From Micavibrio sp. (GTDB taxonomy: Bacteria; Pseudomonadota; Alphaproteobacteria; Micavibrionales; Micavibrionaceae): DNA of 12,699 bases. Under the pieces are notes generated by a model that had not been told where the DNA came from, did no database searches, and saw only the letters and a list, made by a program, of their open reading frames with translations. Below, in pieces: positions 1-7,670 of this stretch (position 1 is the first letter of the stretch; the number at the start of each line of letters is the position of its first letter). The stretch covers positions 1 through 12,699 of the forward strand of contig JALTZE010000193.1 of NCBI GenBank assembly GCA_027051315.1. Reading direction: 5' to 3'. The translations under genes and the position numbers were made by a program.

Positions 1-1551
1 AGTGATATTGATAAGGATATGGTAGAGGCTATTCTTGAGGAAGCTTCTAAACTAGCAAGCGGGGTATTATCACCGATAAATCGTCTAGGAGATATTGAAT
101 CTTCGATATTAAAAGATGGTAGAGTAATAACTCCCAAAGGATTTAAAGAAGCATATAAACAATATTGTGACAATGGTTGGAATTCCGTTCCTTTCCCAGA
201 AAAATATGGGGGACAAGAATTGCCATGGTTGATTGCTTTTCCGATACAAGAAATGTGGCAATCTGCTAATATGTCATTTGGTCTTTGTCCTTTATTAAAT
301 CAGGGGGCTGTTGATGCTATTTTATCTCATGGTACAGAAGAACAAAAAGAAATATACTTACCTAAGCTTATATCAGGTGAATGGACGGGAACTATGAACC
401 TGACTGAACCTCAGGCTGGGTCAGACCTTGCAGCAATCACAACGAAAGCTGTAAAACAGGAAAATGATAGTTATAAAATATCAGGACAGAAGATATTTAT
501 AACTTATGGTGACCATGATATGTCTGAAAATATTATTCATTTAGTTCTGGCAAGGACTCCTGATGCACCTGCAGGAGTTAAGGGAATATCTTTATTTATA
601 GTTCCGAAATTTATTGATGGTAAGAAAAATGATGTTGAATGTGTATCTTTGGAACATAAGCTTGGGATACATGCTTCGCCTACTTGCACTATGTCTTTTG
701 GTGATAAAGGGGGGGCAACTGGATATCTTGTAGGAAAAGAAAATGAGGGACTAAAATATATGTTCACCATGATGAATAATGCAAGATTATCCGTAGGATT
801 ACAAGGAGTAGCAATAGCACAAAGAGCATATCAACAAGCAAAAGAATATGCATGTGAAAGAGTTCAGGGTAAATCAATAACAGGGCAAGGAGATAAAGTT
901 ACCATCGAAAATCACCCTGATGTAAAAAGAATGCTTATTGATATGAGGGCGAAAATTATGGCATGTCGTGCTCTTACTTATTATGCAGCATCTTGTATTG
1001 ATATTGCAAAATCAGGAGTTTCGGAAGCTTTGGCGATGGTTGGTCTTTTGACACCTATAGTAAAATCATATTGCACTGATATGGCCGTAGATGTTACATC
1101 TACCGCTATCCAAGTGCATGGTGGAATGGGATATATTGAAGAAACAGGAGCAGCGCAATATTACAGAGATGCTAGAATTCTACCCATATATGAGGGAACT
1201 AACGGTATCCAGTCCCTTGATTTATTATTCAGAAAAATATTAATGGATAATGGAAATAACATGTTTAATTATATAGAAAATATGAAAGATTCCATTTCTG
1301 AATGTGATTATCTTACTGATATGGTTCACAAGCTTGAAATTGCTACTAATCATATATTAAAGCTTGGTAAAGCTGGTGATAATGAAAAAATTGCAATGTT
1401 AGCATCAACATATTTAGAGATGTCGGCAATTATTTTTTGCTCTTTTGCGCTTTACCAAATAAAAGCAGAATATATAGAAGAATTCGATTATTATATGAAA
1501 TTTATCTTACCAAAAGCAAAATCGCTATGTGAAATATTGCTGCATAGCTAA
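1..1551 (+). CDS. Acyl-CoA dehydrogenase, DmdC-like large subgroup (5' end outside window)
   Basis: FAD-dependent enzyme that introduces a 2,3-double bond into an acyl-CoA and passes electrons to electron-transfer flavoprotein. The reading frame is open from base 1. The ATG at 19 aligns inside the family's N-terminal region (DxDxVEAILEEA-type sequence), so the true start lies upstream and roughly 80 residues are missing. Visible in order: the GWN..PEKYGG segment, the flavin/substrate motif NLTEPQAGSDL (about codons 133-143), the subgroup signature HLVLARTPDAPAGVKGISLF, FTMMNNARL.VGLQG, and the catalytic-base motif YEGTNGIQ with the Glu codon at 1192-1194. A C-terminal helical extension follows, as in the roughly 590-600-residue proteins that include 3-methylmercaptopropionyl-CoA dehydrogenase and several FadE-type enzymes. 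Substrate cannot be read from sequence, so no symbol is given. It converges on the RNase R gene downstream, with 4 bases between the stop codons. Confidence 0.93.
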   Translation, partial: SDIDKDMVEAILEEASKLASGVLSPINRLGDIESSILKDGRVITPKGFKEAYKQYCDNGWNSVPFPEKYGGQELPWLIAFPIQEMWQSANMSFGLCPLLNQGAVDAILSHGTEEQKEIYLPKLISGEWTGTMNLTEPQAGSDLAAITTKAVKQENDSYKISGQKIFITYGDHDMSENIIHLVLARTPDAPAGVKGISLFIVPKFIDGKKNDVECVSLEHKLGIHASPTCTMSFGDKGGATGYLVGKENEGLKYMFTMMNNARLSVGLQGVAIAQRAYQQAKEYACERVQGKSITGQGDKVTIENHPDVKRMLIDMRAKIMACRALTYYAASCIDIAKSGVSEALAMVGLLTPIVKSYCTDMAVDVTSTAIQVHGGMGYIEETGAAQYYRDARILPIYEGTNGIQSLDLLFRKILMDNGNNMFNYIENMKDSISECDYLTDMVHKLEIATNHILKLGKAGDNEKIAMLASTYLEMSAIIFCSFALYQIKAEYIEEFDYYMKFILPKAKSLCEILLHS

Positions 1552-1570
1552 TTTATTATTTTTTCTTTTT
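1524..1570 (+). terminator. Probable intrinsic terminator of the acyl-CoA dehydrogenase gene
   Basis: Inverted repeat GCTATG (1524-1529) and CATAGC (1543-1548), extendable by two G-T wobbles, ends directly at the stop codon. A strongly T-rich run follows through about 1570. The stem lies inside the last codons of the dehydrogenase. The T-run is the antisense of the lysine-rich C-terminus of the convergent RNase R gene. The stem is short and AT-containing, so termination efficiency is uncertain. The hairpin could also act weakly for the opposite strand, but the T-tract there is poor. Confidence 0.45.
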
Positions 1571-3790
1571 AAATTTCTTTTTCTTATGGAATTTTTTCTT
1601 ATTATTCTTGGGTTTAGGCGATTTTGTTTTTTTAAACTGAATCCCTGGTATATCGGCGCCTTGCTTCCCAACAACTTCAAATATTGAAGAGCCTGTCATA
1701 GCATCTGATTCTTTTATCCTTATAGTTAAGGGAGCGCCGAGTCGATATAATCTACGACTTTTACGACCAATAAGAGCGTGTTTTTCTTCATCATGTATGT
1801 AATAATCATCGGGAAGAGAACGTATAGGGATAAGGCCGTCTGCTCCTGATTCATCTAGGGTTACAAATAGTCCAAATCTGGTTACTCCGTTGATTTTCCC
1901 ACTAAATTCTGCGCCTATTTGCTCTGATAGATATGCGGAAGTGAAGCGGTCTATGGCTTCTCTTTCTGCTTGTGCGGATGTTCTTTCAGTTACTGAGATA
2001 TGTTCAGATTTTTCATCAAGGGTAGCTTTTTCTTCATCACTTAGCCCGCCTTCTCCAAGTCCATATGCTCTTATTAATGACCTATGCACTAATAAATCAG
2101 CATATCTTCTTATCGGTGATGTGAAATGAGCGTAGTGAGTAAGAGCAAGCCCAAAATGCCCAATATTATCTGGAGAATAGATTGCTTGCGACTGAGTTCT
2201 TAACATTATTTCTGATATAAGGTGAGAATATGGGCTTTTTGCTGCTTTTTTCAAAATTGTATTTATTTGTATCGGTTTATTTATATGACCTTTTGGTAGG
2301 CTTAATCCAAATGCTTGGACAAATTCCCTTACATTATCTAATTTTTCTGCTCTTGGTTGGTCGTGTATCCTATATATACATGGAGCTTTTTTTGCCTCTA
2401 ATGCTTTGGCAGCAGCAACATTTGCAAGAATCATAAATTCTTCTATAAGTTTATGGGCATCAAGGCGTAAACGTTTTTTAACCCCTGCCATATTACCATT
2501 TTTATCAATTAATATTTGCCTTTCTGGCATATCAAGGTCAAGAGCACCACGTTTAATTCTTGCCTCATCAAGGAGTTTATATGCTTCGTATAATGGATTG
2601 ATTACATCTTCCATTAGAGGTTTTGTTACATCATCAGTTATGCCCTCTTTTGCTGCTTGTACTTGTTCATATACTAATCTTGCTACCGACCTCATTAAAC
2701 CGCGAACAAACTTATATTTTATAAGCTCTCCTTTATCATTTATCCATAAGTGGACAGCCATACATGCTCTATCTTCGTTAGGTCGTAAAGAACATAAATT
2801 ATTTGATAATGCTTCGGGCAACATGGGAACAACACGGTCAGGGAAATAGGTGGAATTTCCTCTTTTATATGCTTCTTTATCCAAATAGGAATTGGGGCGC
2901 ACATAATATGAAACATCAGCAATTGCCACAATCAGATGGAATCCTTCTTCGGTTTTTTGTGCAAATACGGCATCATCGAAATCTTTTGCATCTGCTCCAT
3001 CTATGGTAACCAAGGGAATATTTCGTAAATCCTCTCTTTTATTTAGAGGGGGAACTTTCATTCCCTCACATTCTTTTATTACTTCTTCTGGGAATTCATA
3101 TCTGATACCGTTTTCATGAATGGCTATTAAAGATATTATTTTTGGGTCTTCTTCTTTTCCAATAATGCTGGTTATACGCACTTGTTTACTTTTTAGACCT
3201 CTTGCAGGGATTATTTCCCCTATTGCTATATCTCCGTCTTGTGCACCGTTTAATTCTATTTGAGGAATATCAAAATCAGATTTTGCTTTTTTGTTAACTG
3301 GTTTTAGAATATATTTTCGTCTTAAATGCTGTACTACTCCTAGAACTTTACCTCTTTCGGTATCAAATTGTTTTATTATACGTGCTTCATAAGCATTATC
3401 AGATATGTAAGTAAGGCGTGCAAGTACGCGGTCTTTTTCTTTTAACTGAGCATAAGTTTTTTTATCAGGCATTACTTCTATTATTGGAAAAGAGCCTTGT
3501 ATATCTTCGTCCCAATCAGTGGGTTTTGCGAATATATCACCGTCTATATCAATTTCTGTTATTTCAATGACGCTTACTGATGGTAGGCGATTTTTTATCA
3601 AATATTCTTTACCTTGTTTTATAATTGTCCCGCTATTTTCAAGGTCTTTTAACATATTGCGTAAATTTCTACGGTCATCACCCTTGATGGAAAAATTATC
3701 TGCGATAAATTTTCTGCTGACTGGTTCTCCTATATATCTAATAAAATTTACTATATCTTCTTTGGTTGGAAAATTTTCAAAATCTGACAC
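1556..3790 (-). CDS. rnr: Ribonuclease R, canonical copy (tandem copy 1)
   Basis: Processive 3'-to-5' exoribonuclease that degrades structured RNA, including mRNA decay intermediates and defective rRNA/tRNA. The 744 residues show, in order, an N-terminal winged-helix-like segment (about 5-66), cold-shock/OB-like domains (about 75-230), the RNB catalytic domain (about 255-575), an S1 domain (about 628-707) and a basic tail (720-744, 16 of 25 residues lysine). The four metal-binding aspartates of the TIDGADAKDFDD motif are D264, D270, D272 and D273, equivalent to E. coli RNase R D272, D278, D280 and D281. IADVSYYVRP and HFTSPIRRYADLLVHR (555-570) are intact. The start is GTG at 3790, supported by AGGA six bases upstream and by homology from residue 3 onward. 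It lies 65 bases after the paralogous gene, with no clear terminator between them, so co-transcription is likely. Gene order (downstream of topA apart from hemN and the second copy) fits alphaproteobacterial rnr. Confidence 0.96.
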   Translation of the reverse strand: MSDFENFPTKEDIVNFIRYIGEPVSRKFIADNFSIKGDDRRNLRNMLKDLENSGTIIKQGKEYLIKNRLPSVSVIEITEIDIDGDIFAKPTDWDEDIQGSFPIIEVMPDKKTYAQLKEKDRVLARLTYISDNAYEARIIKQFDTERGKVLGVVQHLRRKYILKPVNKKAKSDFDIPQIELNGAQDGDIAIGEIIPARGLKSKQVRITSIIGKEEDPKIISLIAIHENGIRYEFPEEVIKECEGMKVPPLNKREDLRNIPLVTIDGADAKDFDDAVFAQKTEEGFHLIVAIADVSYYVRPNSYLDKEAYKRGNSTYFPDRVVPMLPEALSNNLCSLRPNEDRACMAVHLWINDKGELIKYKFVRGLMRSVARLVYEQVQAAKEGITDDVTKPLMEDVINPLYEAYKLLDEARIKRGALDLDMPERQILIDKNGNMAGVKKRLRLDAHKLIEEFMILANVAAAKALEAKKAPCIYRIHDQPRAEKLDNVREFVQAFGLSLPKGHINKPIQINTILKKAAKSPYSHLISEIMLRTQSQAIYSPDNIGHFGLALTHYAHFTSPIRRYADLLVHRSLIRAYGLGEGGLSDEEKATLDEKSEHISVTERTSAQAEREAIDRFTSAYLSEQIGAEFSGKINGVTRFGLFVTLDESGADGLIPIRSLPDDYYIHDEEKHALIGRKSRRLYRLGAPLTIRIKESDAMTGSSIFEVVGKQGADIPGIQFKKTKSPKPKNNKKKFHKKKKFKKKK

Positions 3791-3794
3791 TGTT

Positions 3795-3831
3795 TATCCT
3801 GCTATTTATTTTTATGATGTAAGGATAGCAG
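3795..3831 (-). promoter_or_regulatory. Leader of the canonical rnr: overlapping hairpins covering the ribosome binding site
   Basis: In the 65-base gap the minus-strand RNA can form two mutually exclusive stems: 7 bp pairing the complements of 3825-3831 and 3799-3805, or 6 bp pairing 3822-3827 with 3795-3800. The second fully sequesters the Shine-Dalgarno AGGA (3797-3800) of the GTG start at 3790, and the first covers only its edge. A translational control role is inferred. The stems are short and AT-rich, so they could also be coincidence. Confidence 0.35.
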
Positions 3832-3855
3832 ATATATAGATAATTTATAGATATT

Positions 3856-6138
3856 TTATGACATAACAAATTTTATATTACCTGAAATAGGGTCTGCATT
3901 CGTTGCTTTCACATAAATTCTATCTCCAGAAATCAGCTTACTTCCCCTTTTATTATTTATTTCACTGTTAGAAAGAACACCATGCACGCATATCTGATTA
4001 CCATTATCATCTTTTTGCTTTACCCTGAATGTAATACCTGTTTTAACAGATGTAGTAACAACTGCTTCAAAATCATTCCCAATATTATTTTCCATCCATT
4101 TAGCAACAAGGCGTTTATTGGCACGGTCTTCGGCTAGTTCACTCCTTCTTTCACACATATTAAGGTGTGTAAGATATTCTTGTATATTTTCAAAATAAGA
4201 CTCATTGTCTATGCCAATATCACCTAAAGCAAGCTTATATTTTATTGCTCTGTGAACTAGTAAATCTGCGCCTCGTCTTATCGGAGAAGTAAAATGACTA
4301 TATCCATTATCAGCAGGTATATCTAGTGCAAAATGCCCAAGCTCTTCAGTACTATATATAGCTCTTTGCTGTGCTCTTAATATTTCACTATGAATTGCAT
4401 CTTTTTGAGGATGCTTCATGGTTTCTTTTAGAATCATTGCTATTTTTTGTTCAAGTGGCAATGTGTTACTGGATATTGACACTCCATAGCCACTTAATTT
4501 GTTAAATAATATTTTTAGAGTCTCGGTATCAGGTTGACCGTGAATTCTCCTTATAACAGGTCCGTTGCAATCATTTATAGTTTTTGATGCTACTATATTT
4601 GTTGCTATCATCATTTCTTCTATCATACAATGTGCATCATCACGTGCATTTGCTTTTATTACTATTTGGCTATTCCTATCAACATAGGCTCTTGATTCTT
4701 CAATATCTATCTCAAGAGCATTTCTTTTCTCTCTTACCTGTTTTAAAATTTTATATAAATCATGTGCTGGCTTGATAAGATTATCAAATATCGGAGCTGT
4801 AATATCATCGGGGTTTCCTTCTAAAGCTTCTGTTACTTGCTCATAGCTTAATCTAGCCCTTGACCTAATTATTCCTGTATCAAATGAATAATCTATTATT
4901 TCACCTTCCTTGCTAATTCTGATTGCAGCAATCATTGCTGCTCTTTCTTCACCTTCAACCAATGAACAAATATTATTAGATAATATTTTTGGAATCATTG
5001 GGAATGTAGTATCTGGCATATAGGTTGTGTTTCCTCTGTTTAACGCCTCATCATCAAGAATTGTCCTTGGACGCACATAATGCGATACATCTGCAATTGC
5101 TACATAAAGAAGCCAACCTTGAGGGTTATGAAATGAATCATCTGCCTTTACATAGATTGCATCATCGTAATCTCTAGCATCTTCGGGGTCTATGGTAAAA
5201 AAGTCTATATGAGTGAAATCTTTTCTAATTTCATCAGTTTGCGGTACAATAATTGCTGGTGAACCTTCCATTATATTATCAGGAAATTTTATAGGAATCC
5301 CCATTTCTACAGCTGACATTATGCTGAAAGCTGCCTCATCTTCCAAATGACCTATATTTTCAATTATTTTTCCATTATTTGGTAATTGAGTATCTCTTTG
5401 TACTATGACTATTGAACCTTCTTTATGTTCATTACTATCTAGTAATATATTCTCTTTAACAGAATCGCTGACTGACTTTGCGTATATTTTGCCATTTTCA
5501 CTTATAATAACTGCAGGAACCGGTTCACTTACATCTTTAAATCTTGATACAATCTTTTTTATATCTCTCTCTTTTGCAGTTAAACGAGGCTTATGTATTT
5601 CATTAATTTCCTTCTTACCATCATTTCCATTTTTATTATTTCCATTTTTATTATTTTTGTTTTTACCCTTTGTTTTATTATTTTCTTTGGTGTCATAATA
5701 ATTGGATACATCTTCATTATATTGGTGTAGTTTTAGTATTTTAAAATCATTATTCTCATCTAATTCAACTATAATAACGTCATTTATTCTTACTATCTTT
5801 TGCCCATGTTTTTCTGGTGGTATTTTAAACTCAGGTCGTGCACCATAATTTTCTTCATCCCATTCAATAGGAACTGCAAATATTTTTCCTTCATGATTTA
5901 CAGCACGAACTATCATTGCCACTCCTTCTGGTTCTTTTGAAGGTAAGGAAATTGTACCATTTCTTCGTTTTATTAAGCCTAAGGCTTTTAATCTGTTTAG
6001 TTGTTTTCTAAATTCGGAAGTAAGTTCTTTTGATGATACTCCAAAAATTTCTGATAATTCTTTGATATCGGCAGGAAGATATTGTTTTATGTTGGCATAT
6101 AGTTCATCTAAAGATAAAGTTCTATTAACTGTATACAT
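3856..6138 (-). CDS. RNase R-family exoribonuclease, divergent paralogue (tandem copy 2)
   Basis: RNB-superfamily 3'-to-5' exoribonuclease, 760 residues. Layout: N-terminal helix-turn-helix-like region (about 8-66), an OB-like segment containing GKIFAVPIEWDEE that parallels GDIFAKPTDWDED of the downstream copy, an Asn/Lys/Gly-rich linker (about 151-178), the RNB domain (about 310-635) and a reduced S1-like end (about 687-760). All four catalytic aspartates are present in TIDPEDARDYDD: D317, D323, D325 and D326, so catalysis is plausible. Differences from canonical RNase R: FTSPIRRGADL has Gly where Tyr is usual, RIHGQP replaces RIHDQP, and YSTEELGHFALDI replaces YSPDNIGHFGLAL. There is no lysine-rich tail. 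The ATG at 6138 is preceded by AGGGA at suitable spacing. The gene leads the two-gene unit and diverges from hemN. RNase R family membership is secure. The specific substrate is unknown, and an RNase II-like role is possible. It is left without a symbol to avoid confusion with its neighbour. Confidence 0.9.
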   Translation of the reverse strand: MYTVNRTLSLDELYANIKQYLPADIKELSEIFGVSSKELTSEFRKQLNRLKALGLIKRRNGTISLPSKEPEGVAMIVRAVNHEGKIFAVPIEWDEENYGARPEFKIPPEKHGQKIVRINDVIIVELDENNDFKILKLHQYNEDVSNYYDTKENNKTKGKNKNNKNGNNKNGNDGKKEINEIHKPRLTAKERDIKKIVSRFKDVSEPVPAVIISENGKIYAKSVSDSVKENILLDSNEHKEGSIVIVQRDTQLPNNGKIIENIGHLEDEAAFSIMSAVEMGIPIKFPDNIMEGSPAIIVPQTDEIRKDFTHIDFFTIDPEDARDYDDAIYVKADDSFHNPQGWLLYVAIADVSHYVRPRTILDDEALNRGNTTYMPDTTFPMIPKILSNNICSLVEGEERAAMIAAIRISKEGEIIDYSFDTGIIRSRARLSYEQVTEALEGNPDDITAPIFDNLIKPAHDLYKILKQVREKRNALEIDIEESRAYVDRNSQIVIKANARDDAHCMIEEMMIATNIVASKTINDCNGPVIRRIHGQPDTETLKILFNKLSGYGVSISSNTLPLEQKIAMILKETMKHPQKDAIHSEILRAQQRAIYSTEELGHFALDIPADNGYSHFTSPIRRGADLLVHRAIKYKLALGDIGIDNESYFENIQEYLTHLNMCERRSELAEDRANKRLVAKWMENNIGNDFEAVVTTSVKTGITFRVKQKDDNGNQICVHGVLSNSEINNKRGSKLISGDRIYVKATNADPISGNIKFVMS
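5623..5652. repeat. Two perfect tandem copies of a 15-bp unit inside the divergent RNase R gene
   Basis: The unit ATTTCCATTTTTATT occurs at 5623-5637 and again at 5638-5652. On the coding (minus) strand it encodes the repeated pentapeptide of Asn, Lys, Asn, Gly, Asn in the linker between the N-terminal domains and the catalytic half. Unit length is a multiple of three, so expansion or contraction keeps the frame. It lies in a low-complexity T-rich stretch (about 5605-5690), so slippage is the likely origin. Confidence 0.8.
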
Positions 6139-6221
6139 TACTTTATTCCCTGTTATTTTTTTTATTTTTGTATATATTTTTACGCAAGTTATCAGATAAA
6201 TATGGATTTAACAATATAAAT
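6139..6221. promoter_or_regulatory. Divergent intergenic region shared by hemN and the RNase R pair
   Basis: These 83 AT-rich bases separate two divergently oriented starts, so promoters for both must lie here or inside the flanking genes. For the minus-strand gene, AGGGA (6147-6151) is a good ribosome binding site. For hemN no strong Shine-Dalgarno precedes the ATG at 6222. The palindrome TTATC-A-GATAA (6189-6199) is operator-like. No sequence resembling the FNR box TTGAT-N4-ATCAA was found, although FNR control of hemN is common. No convincing -35/-10 pair stands out on either strand. Confidence 0.4.
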
Positions 6222-7550
6222 ATGGAAAATTTTATTAAAAAATATGAGGGTAACGCCCCAAGATATACAAGCTATCCTACTGCTCCGCATTTTAATACAG
6301 ATATAAGGGGAGAAGATTACTCTATATGGCTTTCAAGGCTGCCTGAAAAAGAAGCTATATCTCTTTATTTACATGTTCCATTTTGTAAATCTATGTGCCT
6401 GTATTGTGGGTGTAATACAAAAATCGTAGATATGGAAGAGCCAATACGTGCATATTCTAAAACTATGAAATCGGAAATAAAAATGGTTTCAGATTTTATA
6501 GGGAAAAAACTACCAGTATCGCATATTGCATGGGGTGGGGGTACGCCCTCTATGATGCCTGCCGATGAGATGGAATCTATATTAAAGCTTATAAGTGAAA
6601 GATTTGAGCTGCTTTATGATACTGAGATAGCAGTTGAAATGGACCCTAGAATATTAACTAAAGACCGTATATTTCATATGGCTGAGATAGGGGTTAATCG
6701 TGCTTCCTTAGGAGTACAGGATTTTAATAATGATGTTCAAAAAGCCATAGGACGCATACAACCATTTGATATGGTAAAAGAAACAGTTGATAATCTTCGT
6801 GATGCTGGCATTAATTCGATTAATTTTGACCTTATCTATGGTATGCCGTTTCAAAATATCGAAACAGTTGCCAATACTGCAAGGCAGGCCGCAGCTCTTT
6901 CCCCTGATAGGCTTGCTGTATTTGGTTATGCTCATGTTCCTTGGTTTAAGAAACATCAAGAAAAGCTGGAAGAGTATCCAAGAGGAGATTCTTATGAAAG
7001 ATATCTTATGAATCAAACATATAAAGAAGAATTAATTAAAGCAGGTTACATCGATATAGGTATTGACCATTTTGCCAAAAAAGATGATGAAATGGCAATT
7101 TCATTTGTAAATAAAACACTTAATAGAAATTTTCAAGGATATACCACTGATAAAGCTGAAACATTGCTTGGTTTTGGGGTTTCTTCTATTGGTGCAACTC
7201 CACAAGGATATGTACAAAGCACAACATTGTTAAAACAATATAGAGAAAAAATAGCCAAAGGAGAGCTTCCTGTAGTAAAGGGAATTAAAATTTCTGATGA
7301 AGACAAATTACGCAGAAAACTTATTATGAATATTATGTGTTATTTTGAAGTAGATATTTCACCGCTAGATAAAGCAAATAGGGAAAAAGTAAAAAGTAAA
7401 ATTGCTCCATTTATTCAAGATGATTTAGTAGAATTTTCTGGAAATAATATAATAATCAAGGAAAAAGGGCGTAGCTTTACACGCCTTATCGCAACAAGCC
7501 TAGATACATATATAGATAAAGGAATTGCCAAACATTCCCAAGCTGTTTAA
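6222..7550 (+). CDS. hemN: Oxygen-independent coproporphyrinogen III dehydrogenase (radical SAM)
   Basis: Converts coproporphyrinogen III to protoporphyrinogen IX by two oxidative decarboxylations without O2, in the cytoplasm, as part of haem biosynthesis. From the chosen ATG the protein is 442 residues, close to the 457 of E. coli HemN. The radical-SAM iron-sulphur motif PFCKSMCLYCGC has cysteines 55, 59, 62 and a following Cys 64, the CX3CX2CXC pattern that separates true HemN from HemW-like proteins. AWGGGTPS (about 103-110) is the SAM-binding glycine motif. NFDLIYGMPFQ, FGYAHVP, DHFAKKDDEMA and NFQGYTT match HemN closely. An upstream in-frame TTG at 6168 was rejected because homology begins at ENFIKKYEGNAPRYTSYPT, right after the ATG at 6222. 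It lies reversed between topA and the RNase R genes, which are adjacent in many Alphaproteobacteria. Expression would suit low-oxygen growth, though no recognised regulator site is visible. Confidence 0.96.
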   Translation: MENFIKKYEGNAPRYTSYPTAPHFNTDIRGEDYSIWLSRLPEKEAISLYLHVPFCKSMCLYCGCNTKIVDMEEPIRAYSKTMKSEIKMVSDFIGKKLPVSHIAWGGGTPSMMPADEMESILKLISERFELLYDTEIAVEMDPRILTKDRIFHMAEIGVNRASLGVQDFNNDVQKAIGRIQPFDMVKETVDNLRDAGINSINFDLIYGMPFQNIETVANTARQAAALSPDRLAVFGYAHVPWFKKHQEKLEEYPRGDSYERYLMNQTYKEELIKAGYIDIGIDHFAKKDDEMAISFVNKTLNRNFQGYTTDKAETLLGFGVSSIGATPQGYVQSTTLLKQYREKIAKGELPVVKGIKISDEDKLRRKLIMNIMCYFEVDISPLDKANREKVKSKIAPFIQDDLVEFSGNNIIIKEKGRSFTRLIATSLDTYIDKGIAKHSQAV

Positions 7551-7670
7551 TACCAATTGGCATTCATTTATGAATTACAATTGGAAGCTTGCGACCGCAA
7601 GTCGTTGCCAATGCAACGAAAGCAACGTGGCGTTTGAACGTAAATAGCCTATTGAAGGCTATTTAGTATA
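7551..7670. repeat. Multi-hairpin intergenic palindromic element (possible fold-back repeat)
   Basis: The gap between convergent hemN and topA consists almost wholly of consecutive inverted repeats: CCAATTG 7553-7559 with CAATTGG 7578-7584, enclosing ATTCAT/ATGAAT (7562-7567, 7570-7575); CTTGCG 7588-7593 with CGCAAG 7596-7601; CGTTGC 7603-7608 with GCAACG 7613-7618 (GCAACG recurs at 7622-7627); and a 10-bp stem at 7641-7665. The middle (about 7585-7640) is about half G+C, well above its surroundings. The two ends are imperfect inverted repeats of each other (TTAATACCAATTGG against CTTATACTAAATAG). No protein is encoded. This looks like a dispersed palindromic or MITE-like element, but a single copy in the window cannot prove it. 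A structured RNA or simply a complex terminator region is also possible. Confidence 0.55.
7641..7665. terminator. Perfect 10-bp hairpin between convergent hemN and topA, likely bidirectional terminator
   Basis: The arms are TAAATAGCCT (7641-7650) and AGGCTATTTA (7656-7665) with a five-base loop. The hairpin sits 13 bases past the topA stop on the minus strand and about 90 bases past the hemN stop on the plus strand. AT pairs flank a GCC/GGC core. Downstream of it on the plus strand is a modestly T-rich stretch to 7680. On the minus strand no T-run follows, so Rho-independent efficiency is uncertain in that direction. Confidence 0.5.

Noticed and set aside
19..1551. Acyl-CoA dehydrogenase read as complete from the ATG at 19
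   Set aside because: The frame is open from base 1 with family-like residues before the Met, and the N-terminal domain would be short. The gene is cut by the window edge.
2406..2849. Plus-strand open frame of 147 codons antisense to rnr
   Set aside because: It lies entirely inside the RNB catalytic region of a well-conserved gene, and its translation shows no recognisable domain. It is an antisense shadow, as are the other overlapping frames.
6168..6221. Extended hemN start at the upstream in-frame TTG
   Set aside because: The added 18 residues have no match to HemN, lack a ribosome binding site and extend to within 30 bases of the divergent gene start. Family homology begins right after the ATG at 6222.
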